From: Cellvibrio sp. KY-GH-1
GTDB lineage: Bacteria > Pseudomonadota > Gammaproteobacteria > Pseudomonadales > Cellvibrionaceae
NCBI RefSeq assembly: GCF_008806975.1
Contig: NZ_CP031728.1
Coordinates: 4,237,501 to 4,301,500 of the forward strand
Length of the DNA: 64,000 nucleotides
Direction: 5' to 3'
In this document: positions 44,953 to 52,154 of the stretch, in pieces
Position numbering within the stretch: position 1 is the stretch's first letter
How the letters are laid out: every line of letters begins with the position of its first letter
The notes under the pieces: generated by a model
Databases searched by the model: none
What the model was told of the DNA's origin: nothing
The model's input: the letters and a program-made list of their open reading frames with translations, nothing else
Program-made: the position numbers and the translations under genes

Positions 44953-45792
44953 ATGAAAGTTCTAGAAGAGCGTTTTGCCGTCCACGTTGATGACTACAAA
45001 AATTACGATACCGAAAAATTGCGCAAGCATTTTCTGGTAGAAAATATTTTTGCCGCCGACGATATTTTATTTACCTATACCCACTATGAGCGGTTAATGG
45101 TGGGCGGTGCATTTCCGGCAAGCAAGCCAGTGACATTGGAAACCTATGATCAGCTGAAATCAGAATTCTTTTTGCAGCGCCGCGAGCTGGGTGCAATCAA
45201 TATTGGTGGTGTGGGCAAGGTATCGGTAGATGGTGAAATCTACGAGATCAATACCAAAGAAGCGCTCTACATTGGTCGCGGGGCCAAAGAAGTCATTTTC
45301 TCCAGTGTGGATGCGAGCAATCCGGCAAAATTCTATTTGAACTCTACGCCGGCGCATTGCACTTATCCCACCAAAAAACTGAACAAAGAAAACAGCAAAG
45401 TGCTGCACATGGGCGCAGGAGATACCTGTAACGAGCGCGATATTTATCAATTGATGATCAGCACTGTGTTGGACACCTGCCAACTGCAAATGGGGATGAC
45501 CGAATTAAAACCCGGCAGCATTTGGAACACCATGCCGATGCATACCCACAGCCGCCGTATGGAAGCCTATTTCTATTTCAATATTCCGCAAGATCACGCT
45601 GTCTGTCATTTCATGGGGCCAGCAGAAGAAACTCGTCACTTGTGGATTGGCAATGAGCAAGCGGTAGTGTCACCGCCCTGGTCCATGCATTCCGGTGTCG
45701 GCACAGCTAACTATACATTCATTTGGGGAATGGCCGGTGAGAACCATGACTACACCGATATGGATCACCACAAACCCAGCGAACTCAAGTAA
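44953..45792 (+). CDS. kduI: 5-dehydro-4-deoxy-D-glucuronate isomerase
   Basis: 279 residues, one more than E. coli KduI. The cupin core NTMPMHTHSRRMEAYFYFNI supplies the zinc-binding His/His/Glu, and WSMHSGVGTANYTFIWGMAGEN near the end contains the last His and the conserved closing segment. It converts 5-keto-4-deoxyuronate, formed spontaneously from the unsaturated uronate released by GH105, to 2,5-diketo-3-deoxygluconate, the KduD substrate. A cytoplasmic enzyme with no signal peptide. kduD follows after 108 bases containing a palindromic repeat. Confidence 0.95.
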   Translation: MKVLEERFAVHVDDYKNYDTEKLRKHFLVENIFAADDILFTYTHYERLMVGGAFPASKPVTLETYDQLKSEFFLQRRELGAINIGGVGKVSVDGEIYEINTKEALYIGRGAKEVIFSSVDASNPAKFYLNSTPAHCTYPTKKLNKENSKVLHMGAGDTCNERDIYQLMISTVLDTCQLQMGMTELKPGSIWNTMPMHTHSRRMEAYFYFNIPQDHAVCHFMGPAEETRHLWIGNEQAVVSPPWSMHSGVGTANYTFIWGMAGENHDYTDMDHHKPSELK

Positions 45793-45810
45793 TTTGGATG
45801 ATGATTCGTA

Positions 45811-45843
45811 GCCCGTATGGAGCTTAACGAAATACGGGTTTTT
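45811..45843. repeat. Dispersed-type palindrome between kduI and kduD
   Basis: CCCGTAT (45812-45818) and ATACGGG (45832-45838) enclose GGAGCTTAACGAA, followed by five T. The pattern GTAGCCCGTATGGAGC...AATACGGG is reminiscent of a repeat seen between genes in many proteobacteria. It could act as a partial terminator between two genes of the same pathway. Confidence 0.55.
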
Positions 45844-45900
45844 GATGTAGTTGTTTATCCGAACGAAGAATTTTAAAAAAACTCCGACCGAGATCACTCT

Positions 45901-46695
45901 ATGACTCATCCCCTTTTTGATTTAACCGGAAAAGTTGCCCTAGTGACTGGCGCAACCCACGGTTTGGGTATGGCGATGGCCGCAGGCCTTGCCAGTGCCG
46001 GCGCAAAATTAATTATCAATGGCAATTCTTCGCAAGAAAAAATCGACAACGCGGTTAATGAATATCGCGCAAAAGGTTTTCAAGCCTTTGGTTACAAATT
46101 TAACGTAACCGACGAAGACCAGGTAACCGCCGCCGTTGAACAAATTGAACAAGACCACGGCCCCATTGATATTCTGATTAACAACGCCGGCATTATTAAA
46201 CGCACACCCTTGCTGGAAATGTCGCTGGCGGATTTTGAAGAAGTAATCAAAATCGATTTAACTGGTGTATTTACTATGACGCGCCCGGTTGCGCGCAAAA
46301 TGGTAGAGCGTCGTCAAGGCAAGATTATTAATATCTGCTCCATGATGAGCGAGTTGGGCCGCAATTCGGTGGGCGCCTACGCTGCTGCCAAAGGCGGTTT
46401 GAAAATGCTCACTAAAAATATGGCCACTGAATGGGCCAAATACAATGTGCAAGTAAATGGCATTGGCCCCGGTTATTTCGCTACCAGCCAAACCGAACCC
46501 ATTCGTGTCGATGGTCACCCGTTCAACGACTTCATCATCAACCGCACTCCCGCCGCCAAATGGGGCGACCCGGATGACCTGCAAGGCGCAACGATTTTCC
46601 TTGCATCCAAGGCAAGTGATTTTGTTACCGGGCAAATTGTTTACGTTGATGGTGGTATTCTTGCCACGATTGGCAAACCTTCGAATGAAGTTTAG
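45901..46695 (+). CDS. kduD: 2-dehydro-3-deoxy-D-gluconate 5-dehydrogenase
   Basis: 264 residues, SDR family. VTGATHGLGMAMAAGLASAGA binds the cofactor, ILINNAGIIKRTPLLEM and INICSMMSELGRNSVGAYAAAKGGLK give the catalytic Ser-Tyr-Lys set, and GPGYFATSQTEPIR and GQIVYVDGGILA close the fold. The THGLG and RTPLLEM patterns are those of KduD. The reaction is NAD(H)-dependent reduction of 2,5-diketo-3-deoxygluconate to KDG. Together with kduI it completes the unsaturated branch, and the product goes to KdgK. A strong terminator follows. Confidence 0.93.
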   Translation: MTHPLFDLTGKVALVTGATHGLGMAMAAGLASAGAKLIINGNSSQEKIDNAVNEYRAKGFQAFGYKFNVTDEDQVTAAVEQIEQDHGPIDILINNAGIIKRTPLLEMSLADFEEVIKIDLTGVFTMTRPVARKMVERRQGKIINICSMMSELGRNSVGAYAAAKGGLKMLTKNMATEWAKYNVQVNGIGPGYFATSQTEPIRVDGHPFNDFIINRTPAAKWGDPDDLQGATIFLASKASDFVTGQIVYVDGGILATIGKPSNEV

Positions 46696-46730
46696 ACGCG
46701 ACTAAAGATCTATCCACTTTTGCGTTGCAA

Positions 46731-46758
46731 AAAGCCGCCTCACAAGGGCGGCTTTTTT
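46731..46758 (+). terminator. Intrinsic terminator after kduD
   Basis: GCCGCC (46734-46739) and GGCGGC (46747-46752) with a 7-base loop, flanked by AAA and followed by six T. Confidence 0.88.
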
Positions 46759-46811
46759 ATTCGCAATACGATTTTAACAATTTTTTAAATGGATAACTTT
46801 ACTTGTAAAAT

Positions 46812-46846
46812 AAAAAAAATCGCCTCATTCAGAGGCGATTTTTTTA
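46812..46846 (-). terminator. Intrinsic terminator of the lectin-like gene (bidirectional form)
   Basis: The perfect 8-bp stem ATCGCCTC (46819-46826) / GAGGCGAT (46832-46839) has an A-run on the left and a T-run on the right. It ends only a few bases from the minus-strand stop codon at 46851. Confidence 0.88.
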
Positions 46847-46850
46847 GTGA

Positions 46851-47657
46851 CTAATAAGGCTTTACCGTTATGTCGTAGCTGCCGATATTGTCGTTAAGCT
46901 CGGCGGGTGTTTGTTTGTCATTAATTCCAAAAATTAAATCACCAGTGCGATAAGCGGTAAATATTTTATTATCGCCAATCAATACCCAATTACCATCAAC
47001 GCCAATTTTCACCAGTAGTGCACCCTGCGGCCCACCGGGAAATGTGCAGTGACCTACATTACACGTTGTACCATTACCTTTGGGTGTTGAAATTGGAAAA
47101 CTCGCATTTGCTGGCCAGGTACTTACTTGCCCAGTTGCGGTGATTAGTACGCGTTGACCTGCCATTAAACGAATACTGGCCTCTCGGTGAACACTATTAC
47201 CCGGTAGAGTCAGGCTATGAGGCAGGCTTTGATAAATGCGTTGACTTTTCTGAACGCGATAAAACGCATTGCCTTTGTATATCACCGTAGAATCTTTCAA
47301 AATGGCGATGCTTAATTCGTTTATTTCTTTGGTGAAAGCCGTACTATTTTGTTTTTTGCAGAGCAGATAGTTGGTGCCGGTTACCGTAGTGCGATATTGA
47401 TCAGTACACTGACGTAACCAGTTGGTCATATCAATACCGTTGATGCTTGCTACTATTTGGTAGGGGCTGTTGGCAACAAATACTTGCGGTGGCAATTCCT
47501 GCGGCAAGCCAAGGGTAATATCAAATTCTTGTACATCCAGATATTCACCGCTTTGAGGATAAATTGGAAGTGGCGGTACTTCTTGTGCAGCCGATTGCAA
47601 ACTCATTCCCATGCCGATTATCGCACTGGCAACCATAAAAACCTTTTTAAATGTCAT
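46851..47657 (-). CDS. Secreted protein with a C-terminal LecA (PA-IL)-like lectin domain
   Basis: 268 residues. The signal peptide MTFKKVFMVASAIIGMGMSLQSAAQ sends it to the periplasm or beyond. Residues about 30-145 are of unknown type with one Cys pair (C84, C100). From about 150 the sequence follows the Pseudomonas PA-IL galactophilic lectin plan: SIRLMAGQRVLITATGQV, a GPQGALLVKIGVDGNWVLIG strand pair, and GINDKQTPAELNDNIGSYDI, which aligns with the LecA calcium/galactose loop (Asp ... Asn-Asn-x-Gly-Ser). C199 and C204 may form a disulphide inside the domain. A role in binding galactose-containing glycans fits its place between the pectin and galactan loci, but this is inference. Confidence 0.7.
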   Translation of the reverse strand: MTFKKVFMVASAIIGMGMSLQSAAQEVPPLPIYPQSGEYLDVQEFDITLGLPQELPPQVFVANSPYQIVASINGIDMTNWLRQCTDQYRTTVTGTNYLLCKKQNSTAFTKEINELSIAILKDSTVIYKGNAFYRVQKSQRIYQSLPHSLTLPGNSVHREASIRLMAGQRVLITATGQVSTWPANASFPISTPKGNGTTCNVGHCTFPGGPQGALLVKIGVDGNWVLIGDNKIFTAYRTGDLIFGINDKQTPAELNDNIGSYDITVKPY

Positions 47658-47827
47658 ATTTATATCCTATTGATTTATAAATGCGGCACACACAATTAAA
47701 CCAGTAACTCATGAATAGTTGTGCGGCAAAGAGTTTTGCCGTGTTAAGGGCAAAATAATCTTAGCGGCAATTGTTGTTAAACAAAACCTGAATTGATCAA
47801 CGGCATTTGTGGGCGATGGAGAGCAAC

Positions 47828-47858
47828 AGGAAATGTAATTAATTTAATTACATTTCCT
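47828..47858. repeat. Perfect 15-bp-arm palindrome
   Basis: AGGAAATGTAATTAA and its exact reverse complement are separated by a single T (47843). It sits between the membrane-protein stop (47879) and the lectin gene (starts 47657, minus strand). It may be an operator or the end of the membrane-protein transcript; no T-run follows. Confidence 0.5.
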
Positions 47859-47878
47859 CTCGTAGGGCGGGATACAAA

Positions 47879-48475
47879 TTATTTGGAGTGAGGCGAGCTG
47901 AGTGACACTCTCTCTGTGAGTAAGGGCGGTTCTTGTACGCGCAAGCTGTGCATTATTTTGCAGGCAACAATTACCGCCCCTATCACCAGCGCTGCATATA
48001 CGAGCATTACAAATTCATATTGCGCGGTGTAATTCCAGGGGCGCGCAATTCCAAGGAAACATGCGAACAACCAGGATGTCGATGAGATGGCGCCAGTCGT
48101 GGCGATGAGTGACTGCTCTAGCGGCGAGCGACCCAGCAAGCCTGTGTGGGAAACCACGCGCGGAAAACTGAAATAATGCAGTAATAATCCGTTTAAGGTC
48201 AGTATCGAGACCACCGTGAATTTGGCCCAGAGTTTGGGATTCATTAAATACTGTTGCGGGTTGTCTAGATAACCAACAATCACTAATGCCAAACCGGTAA
48301 CCCAAAGTACTACCAGCGCAGCAAACATAATGTCGGCAGCGGTGCGTAGGTCATGTACCATTTTTTCCGGCAGCGGATTACCACGGGTTTTGGCGAGGGC
48401 GAGATCCTGCAGTAACAGGATTCCTACAGAGACACAGGCAGCCAGCAAGTGTGCATAGACAAGTAAGGTTTTCAT
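47879..48475 (-). CDS. Small integral membrane protein of unknown function
   Basis: 198 residues with five likely helices: MKTLLVYAHLLAACVSVGILLL, ADIMFAALVVLWVTGLALVIVGYL, WAKFTVVSILTLNGLLLHYF, a helix near SLIATTGAISSTSWLFACFLGIA, and YEFVMLVYAALVIGAVIVAC. The charged KTRGNPLPEKMVHDLR loop follows the first helix. The pattern recalls small CopD-like or DUF2214-like membrane proteins, without metal-ligand motifs clear enough to assign one. Its link to neighbours is not evident. Confidence 0.7.
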   Translation of the reverse strand: MKTLLVYAHLLAACVSVGILLLQDLALAKTRGNPLPEKMVHDLRTAADIMFAALVVLWVTGLALVIVGYLDNPQQYLMNPKLWAKFTVVSILTLNGLLLHYFSFPRVVSHTGLLGRSPLEQSLIATTGAISSTSWLFACFLGIARPWNYTAQYEFVMLVYAALVIGAVIVACKIMHSLRVQEPPLLTERVSLSSPHSK

Positions 48476-48947
48476 TTTGGTTCCATTTTTTGTTGTAGTG
48501 AGCCTGAAATCAACGGGTTAAACGCAAAGCTATAGAGCAACACCAGTCCGGTGCATAAAGCACAGGGTGTGGAAAGTTAGTTGCCGAAACTGGGTTGGGT
48601 GTTGTCCACTGAATTTGTGTTGTCGGTTTGGCGCGGGAGAGGAGCGTTAAATACGACAGCTTCAGTTTGTAATTTTGTTCTACTAAAAATGCGTTTTTAT
48701 GCAATTTTGTCCGGCGATTTTGTATTTTTAAGTCGACGCCGAACTCTGTTGATGTCTTGCCAATCTACCGGGCCTGTCGTGCAAATTCTGTTTTTTGGTT
48801 CTCATTTTTTATGGATAAACATACCGGCTTGAGACTTTATGGTTCTAAAAAAGAGGTTTCGCGATAACCCGGAGTGAATAGCCAATCTTTGCATAAGCCC
48901 GGTTGATGCCTGATGCATCAACCGGGCTTATGGCGGCCGCCGAATGC
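48476..48947. other. 472-base region without a convincing gene
   Basis: The only notable structure is the 17-bp perfect palindrome at 48893-48931. The short frames on either strand (48510-48704 minus, 48581-48832 plus) begin at weak start codons without ribosome-binding sites and show no recognisable protein pattern. Confidence 0.5.
48893..48931. repeat. 17-bp perfect inverted repeat
   Basis: ATAAGCCCGGTTGATGC (48893-48909) and its exact reverse complement (48915-48931) with a 5-base loop. It lies 17 bases after the minus-strand stop of the next gene. Without a T-run it is more REP-like than a normal terminator, but could stabilise the mRNA 3' end. Confidence 0.75.
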
Positions 48948-50039
48948 TTAAGTCTGCGGTTTGGTTGTTGCAGTTTTATGTTGTTTTTGGCGAGCTTTTG
49001 CCAACTCGCGCTCGAACGGATTTTTGTTGGTCAATTTTTTACACGCTGATGAATTGGCCTTCAGGCAGGGGTGGTTGCTACCCAGTTCTTCCACCAAACG
49101 GAAGCCCTCGAGGGCACCGATGAAATCGGCTGCGAGGCGACCGCGTTTATTAATTGCAAAGGGCGCCCAATGCCAGGAACCGCCGCGCCACACACGCTGG
49201 TTGCATTCGCCATCAGTACGCGCGCTGCCATCGGCATTTTTCTCGGAGAAGCTTGGGTTAAAGCAATCAGCAGTAAACTCGTTGAGGTTGCCGAGCATGT
49301 CGTGCAGGCCAAGGGCATTGGCTTTGTGGCTGCCGACGATACTTGCGTAACCCGCACCGTCGTCACAGGTCTGACGTCTCCAACGGCCGGTGTATTCCAG
49401 TCCGTCATAATCGCGTTTGACGGCCTCGTTGGCAGAGTGATCGGCAATGTTGGCGTACTGACATGCTTGCTCGGGGTCATCGCCCCAAGGGTAAGTAGAC
49501 GTAGCTCCGGCACGAGCGGCAAACTCCCATTCCGCTTCGCTGGGTAATCGGTAATGCTTGCCGGTTTCTTTGCTGAGCCATTGGGCATAGGCCTCGGCCG
49601 CAGGCCAGCCGATACAGGTCACAGGTCCATACTCCCCGGGGGAGTGTGTATGCTGATTCCAACTGCCGGGGGCCAGTTCAAACCACTTTTTACTCAGCAT
49701 CTGCCGACACTGGTCGGGCGCCGGATAATTGGTTGCCGCAATGAACCTGGCAAATTCCTTCACTGTTACTTCGTATTTGCCCATACGAAAGGGTTTGATA
49801 ATGACCGGTTGCGGCGGCGTCATTTCTGGCGCGGCAGAGCTGACAGCAGCGCTGTTGCTCGTGGCGCTGGAGGAATTCGCTTGCGGCAGCGGTAGAATCG
49901 GGCTTTGCAGAGTGAGCGTGCCGCCGGGAATATTTACCATCACCGGTTCAATATAGTGTTTTGCCGCGAAGGCCGGCGCACTGAGCAGCAGTGCGAGGGT
50001 CAGGCCCGACCAGCGGGATTGCGTAAATCTGTAAATCAT
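48948..50039 (-). CDS. Secreted formylglycine-generating-enzyme-like (SUMF1 domain) protein, catalytic cysteines absent
   Basis: 363 residues. The signal peptide (to about 26) is followed by a Ser/Ala linker (about 53-72). The FGE fold follows: PFRMGKYEVTVKEFARF, GPVTCIGWPAAEAYAQWLS, YRLPSEAEWEFAARAGATS, YPWGDD, NALGLHDMLGNLNEFTADCF and RVWRGGSWHWAPFAINKRGR. True FGE enzymes have two active-site Cys just after GGSW; here the positions read HWAPFAINK, so sulfatase activation is not expected. Related cysteine-less members act on other substrates or are structural. The start has AAGGA six bases ahead. It is divergent from a transmembrane regulator with which it may be coupled. Confidence 0.8.
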   Translation of the reverse strand: MIYRFTQSRWSGLTLALLLSAPAFAAKHYIEPVMVNIPGGTLTLQSPILPLPQANSSSATSNSAAVSSAAPEMTPPQPVIIKPFRMGKYEVTVKEFARFIAATNYPAPDQCRQMLSKKWFELAPGSWNQHTHSPGEYGPVTCIGWPAAEAYAQWLSKETGKHYRLPSEAEWEFAARAGATSTYPWGDDPEQACQYANIADHSANEAVKRDYDGLEYTGRWRRQTCDDGAGYASIVGSHKANALGLHDMLGNLNEFTADCFNPSFSEKNADGSARTDGECNQRVWRGGSWHWAPFAINKRGRLAADFIGALEGFRLVEELGSNHPCLKANSSACKKLTNKNPFERELAKARQKQHKTATTKPQT

Positions 50040-50236
50040 AAAAGATCCTTATTGGGGCAACAGGCGAATGAAAGCGTTTTGCTGGGCGTGAGGGGGCGAC
50101 CAGTGGAGCAATAAAGCACCAGTCCAACGGCTGAAATCTTATGAAATAGTTAATTTTTGGCGTTTATAGAAAATTTATAGATTTTTGAGGGGACGAGGTT
50201 GCTGCAATTTGGCCAAGTAAAGGGTCTGAAACGGGT

Positions 50237-50254
50237 AGACTGCTATAGCAGTCT
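50237..50254. promoter_or_regulatory. 18-bp perfect palindrome, candidate operator
   Basis: AGACTGCTATAGCAGTCT is a perfect palindrome in the divergent intergenic region, 41 bases before the regulator start and about 200 bases before the FGE-like gene. Position and symmetry suggest a dimeric DNA-binding protein, plausibly the regulator itself. Confidence 0.5.
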
Positions 50255-50295
50255 TCGGACGAACTATTCCCTGCTAATAACAAGATGCCTGTTAG

Positions 50296-52140
50296 ATGGA
50301 CTACTACTTCCTCGATTTTCAATTCAATAGTCAAACCCTGATTCTGACCCGTGCCGGTGATGATGTTCCCATTCGCAACAATGAGGCGCGGCTGCTGGCA
50401 TTTTTCCTCTCGGTACCCGAGCAGGTGTTAAGCAAAGACGTCATCCTGGAGCACGTCTGGGTTGGCAAGGTGGTATCGGATCAAGCTGTGTTCCAGGCGA
50501 TCAGTAATTTGCGCGCGCTTTTTGGCGAGGGGGCGATAAAGACTTTTCCCAAGAAAGGCTACCAATGGCAAATCTCGCTTGGCGCCAACCCGGTGGCGCA
50601 CACGGAACCGGAGGCGGCGCCGCGACAAACAACGCTAGCACGGCATTTCGTTTGGCGCTGGTCGCTGGCGGCAATCGTACTGGGGTTCACCGGCGCGTTC
50701 TTGAGCGGCTTAATTGATCCGACGGGATTTGGCACCAGGCATCCGACCGTTATTCTCGCACCCTTTGCGATGGATTCGAGTCCCGCTAGTGCTCAAGCTG
50801 CTCAAGGCTTGCAGCAAATGCTCACGCGCTCTGACGCGGACATTAATATTCGCTTGGCATCTTCACTGGGCAGTCCGGAACAATTACTGGCATCCCCTGA
50901 GCATTTTTTTAGTCGCTATCAGCAATCCGGGGAAGCAGATTTGTTGGTTGTCGGTCGTCTCTGGTTACATGGCTCGCAAGTTCATCTCGCTTATTACTTA
51001 CAGGGCAATGGCTATAAATGGCCGGGTTATATCGCCGCTAATTCGGCCGGGGATGCAGCGCGCCAATTGCAGCAATTGTTAGAAAAACTGGTACCGGTAA
51101 AACTGTTGTGGACGAGTAAAGACCGCCGATTGCTCGATGCGCAATTGCAATTACTGCATAACCAATACCCGCAGGATTTAGCAATTCACCATCAGCTCAT
51201 CGATAACCTTTTGCAGCAGGGCGATAATCAGGCGGCGCTCCTGCAAGCCAAGGAACTGGAGCAAAATGCGAGGACGGCTAACTCGGCTATCTACCAAACG
51301 CGCGCGTTGTTAATCCAGGCAAGTGCCAGTTGGGATAACCCGGTGCTGGATCAAAATGTGCAATTAATGGATCGGGCGCTGGCATTGGTAGACGCTGCAG
51401 TCGCGCCCTTTTTGCAAAGCGAAGTGCTGCAGTGCTACGCCGGCATTCATTATCAACAAAATAATTTTTCAGTGCTGGAGCAAAAATTATTGCGTGCACT
51501 GGAGCAAGCGCAGCTCGCCAATGCGCCCGAACAACAAGCGCAGGTGTTGCGTTCTTTGGCGGTCTTTAGCCATAAATTTAAACAAACTACCAAACGCGAT
51601 CAGTATCTGGCGCAAGCCAGAGCCATGTTTAATCAGTATGAATTTCCTGCAGAAAGTCAGGCGTTACTGGATGATATCGACGGCATGTTTGCGCAAGACC
51701 CGGCGCAGCAAGAATTATTTTATCGCGCCGCGCTTGAACGTTTTAAGCCCGAACAGGACGCCTGGATTAAAGAGCGCGCACAGGAACATTTGGTGAACTT
51801 GTTCCTGAGTCAGCAGCGCTGGGATGATGCGTTGAACGTGTTTGCGCAAGAGCAAATTTTATCGGGTGCAGAGCGGGTAATGCAGGCCCGGGTCTATTGG
51901 GCGCAACAAAAATTGACGGATGCACAAACCCAGGCAGAAGCGGGTTTTAAGCAGGCCAGTTTATCGGGCGAATATGTCGCTTCATTGGATGCGGCGCTTT
52001 TATTATTGCAATTGCATGAAGCGCAGATGCAGCCCGAATTGCAGCAGCAGTACCGGGACTTTATCCAGAAAAACGCCTCGCGTGCCTGGCGCCAATCCAA
52101 ATTAAAACCGCTTACCGCATTGGGATTGGCGGTGTTGTAA
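50296..52140 (+). CDS. Transmembrane winged-helix regulator (CadC/ToxR-type) with repeat-rich C-terminal half
   Basis: 614 residues. The OmpR-type winged helix (about 1-95) includes VPIRNNEARLLAFFLS, VLSKDVILEHVWVGKVVSDQAVFQAISNLR and FPKKGYQWQ, as in CadC/ToxR. A linker leads to one membrane helix (about 119-140, WSLAAIVLGFTGAFLSGLI). The rest is predicted periplasmic, helical and Leu/Gln/Ala-rich, with degenerate TPR-like repeats from about 290 on. Such one-component regulators sense a signal outside and bind DNA from the membrane. It is divergent from the FGE-like gene and converges on the galactan GH2 gene, so either could be its target. Confidence 0.83.
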   Translation: MDYYFLDFQFNSQTLILTRAGDDVPIRNNEARLLAFFLSVPEQVLSKDVILEHVWVGKVVSDQAVFQAISNLRALFGEGAIKTFPKKGYQWQISLGANPVAHTEPEAAPRQTTLARHFVWRWSLAAIVLGFTGAFLSGLIDPTGFGTRHPTVILAPFAMDSSPASAQAAQGLQQMLTRSDADINIRLASSLGSPEQLLASPEHFFSRYQQSGEADLLVVGRLWLHGSQVHLAYYLQGNGYKWPGYIAANSAGDAARQLQQLLEKLVPVKLLWTSKDRRLLDAQLQLLHNQYPQDLAIHHQLIDNLLQQGDNQAALLQAKELEQNARTANSAIYQTRALLIQASASWDNPVLDQNVQLMDRALALVDAAVAPFLQSEVLQCYAGIHYQQNNFSVLEQKLLRALEQAQLANAPEQQAQVLRSLAVFSHKFKQTTKRDQYLAQARAMFNQYEFPAESQALLDDIDGMFAQDPAQQELFYRAALERFKPEQDAWIKERAQEHLVNLFLSQQRWDDALNVFAQEQILSGAERVMQARVYWAQQKLTDAQTQAEAGFKQASLSGEYVASLDAALLLLQLHEAQMQPELQQQYRDFIQKNASRAWRQSKLKPLTALGLAVL

Positions 52141-52154
52141 GGGGTTGTTATTGA

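Noticed and set aside
48581..48832. A small 83-residue gene in the 48.5-48.9 kb gap
   Set aside because: Start at TTG, no ribosome-binding site, no protein pattern.
48948..50039. Calling the SUMF1-domain gene a true sulfatase-activating enzyme
   Set aside because: The two cysteines after GGSW needed for formylglycine formation are missing, and no sulfatase gene is in the window.
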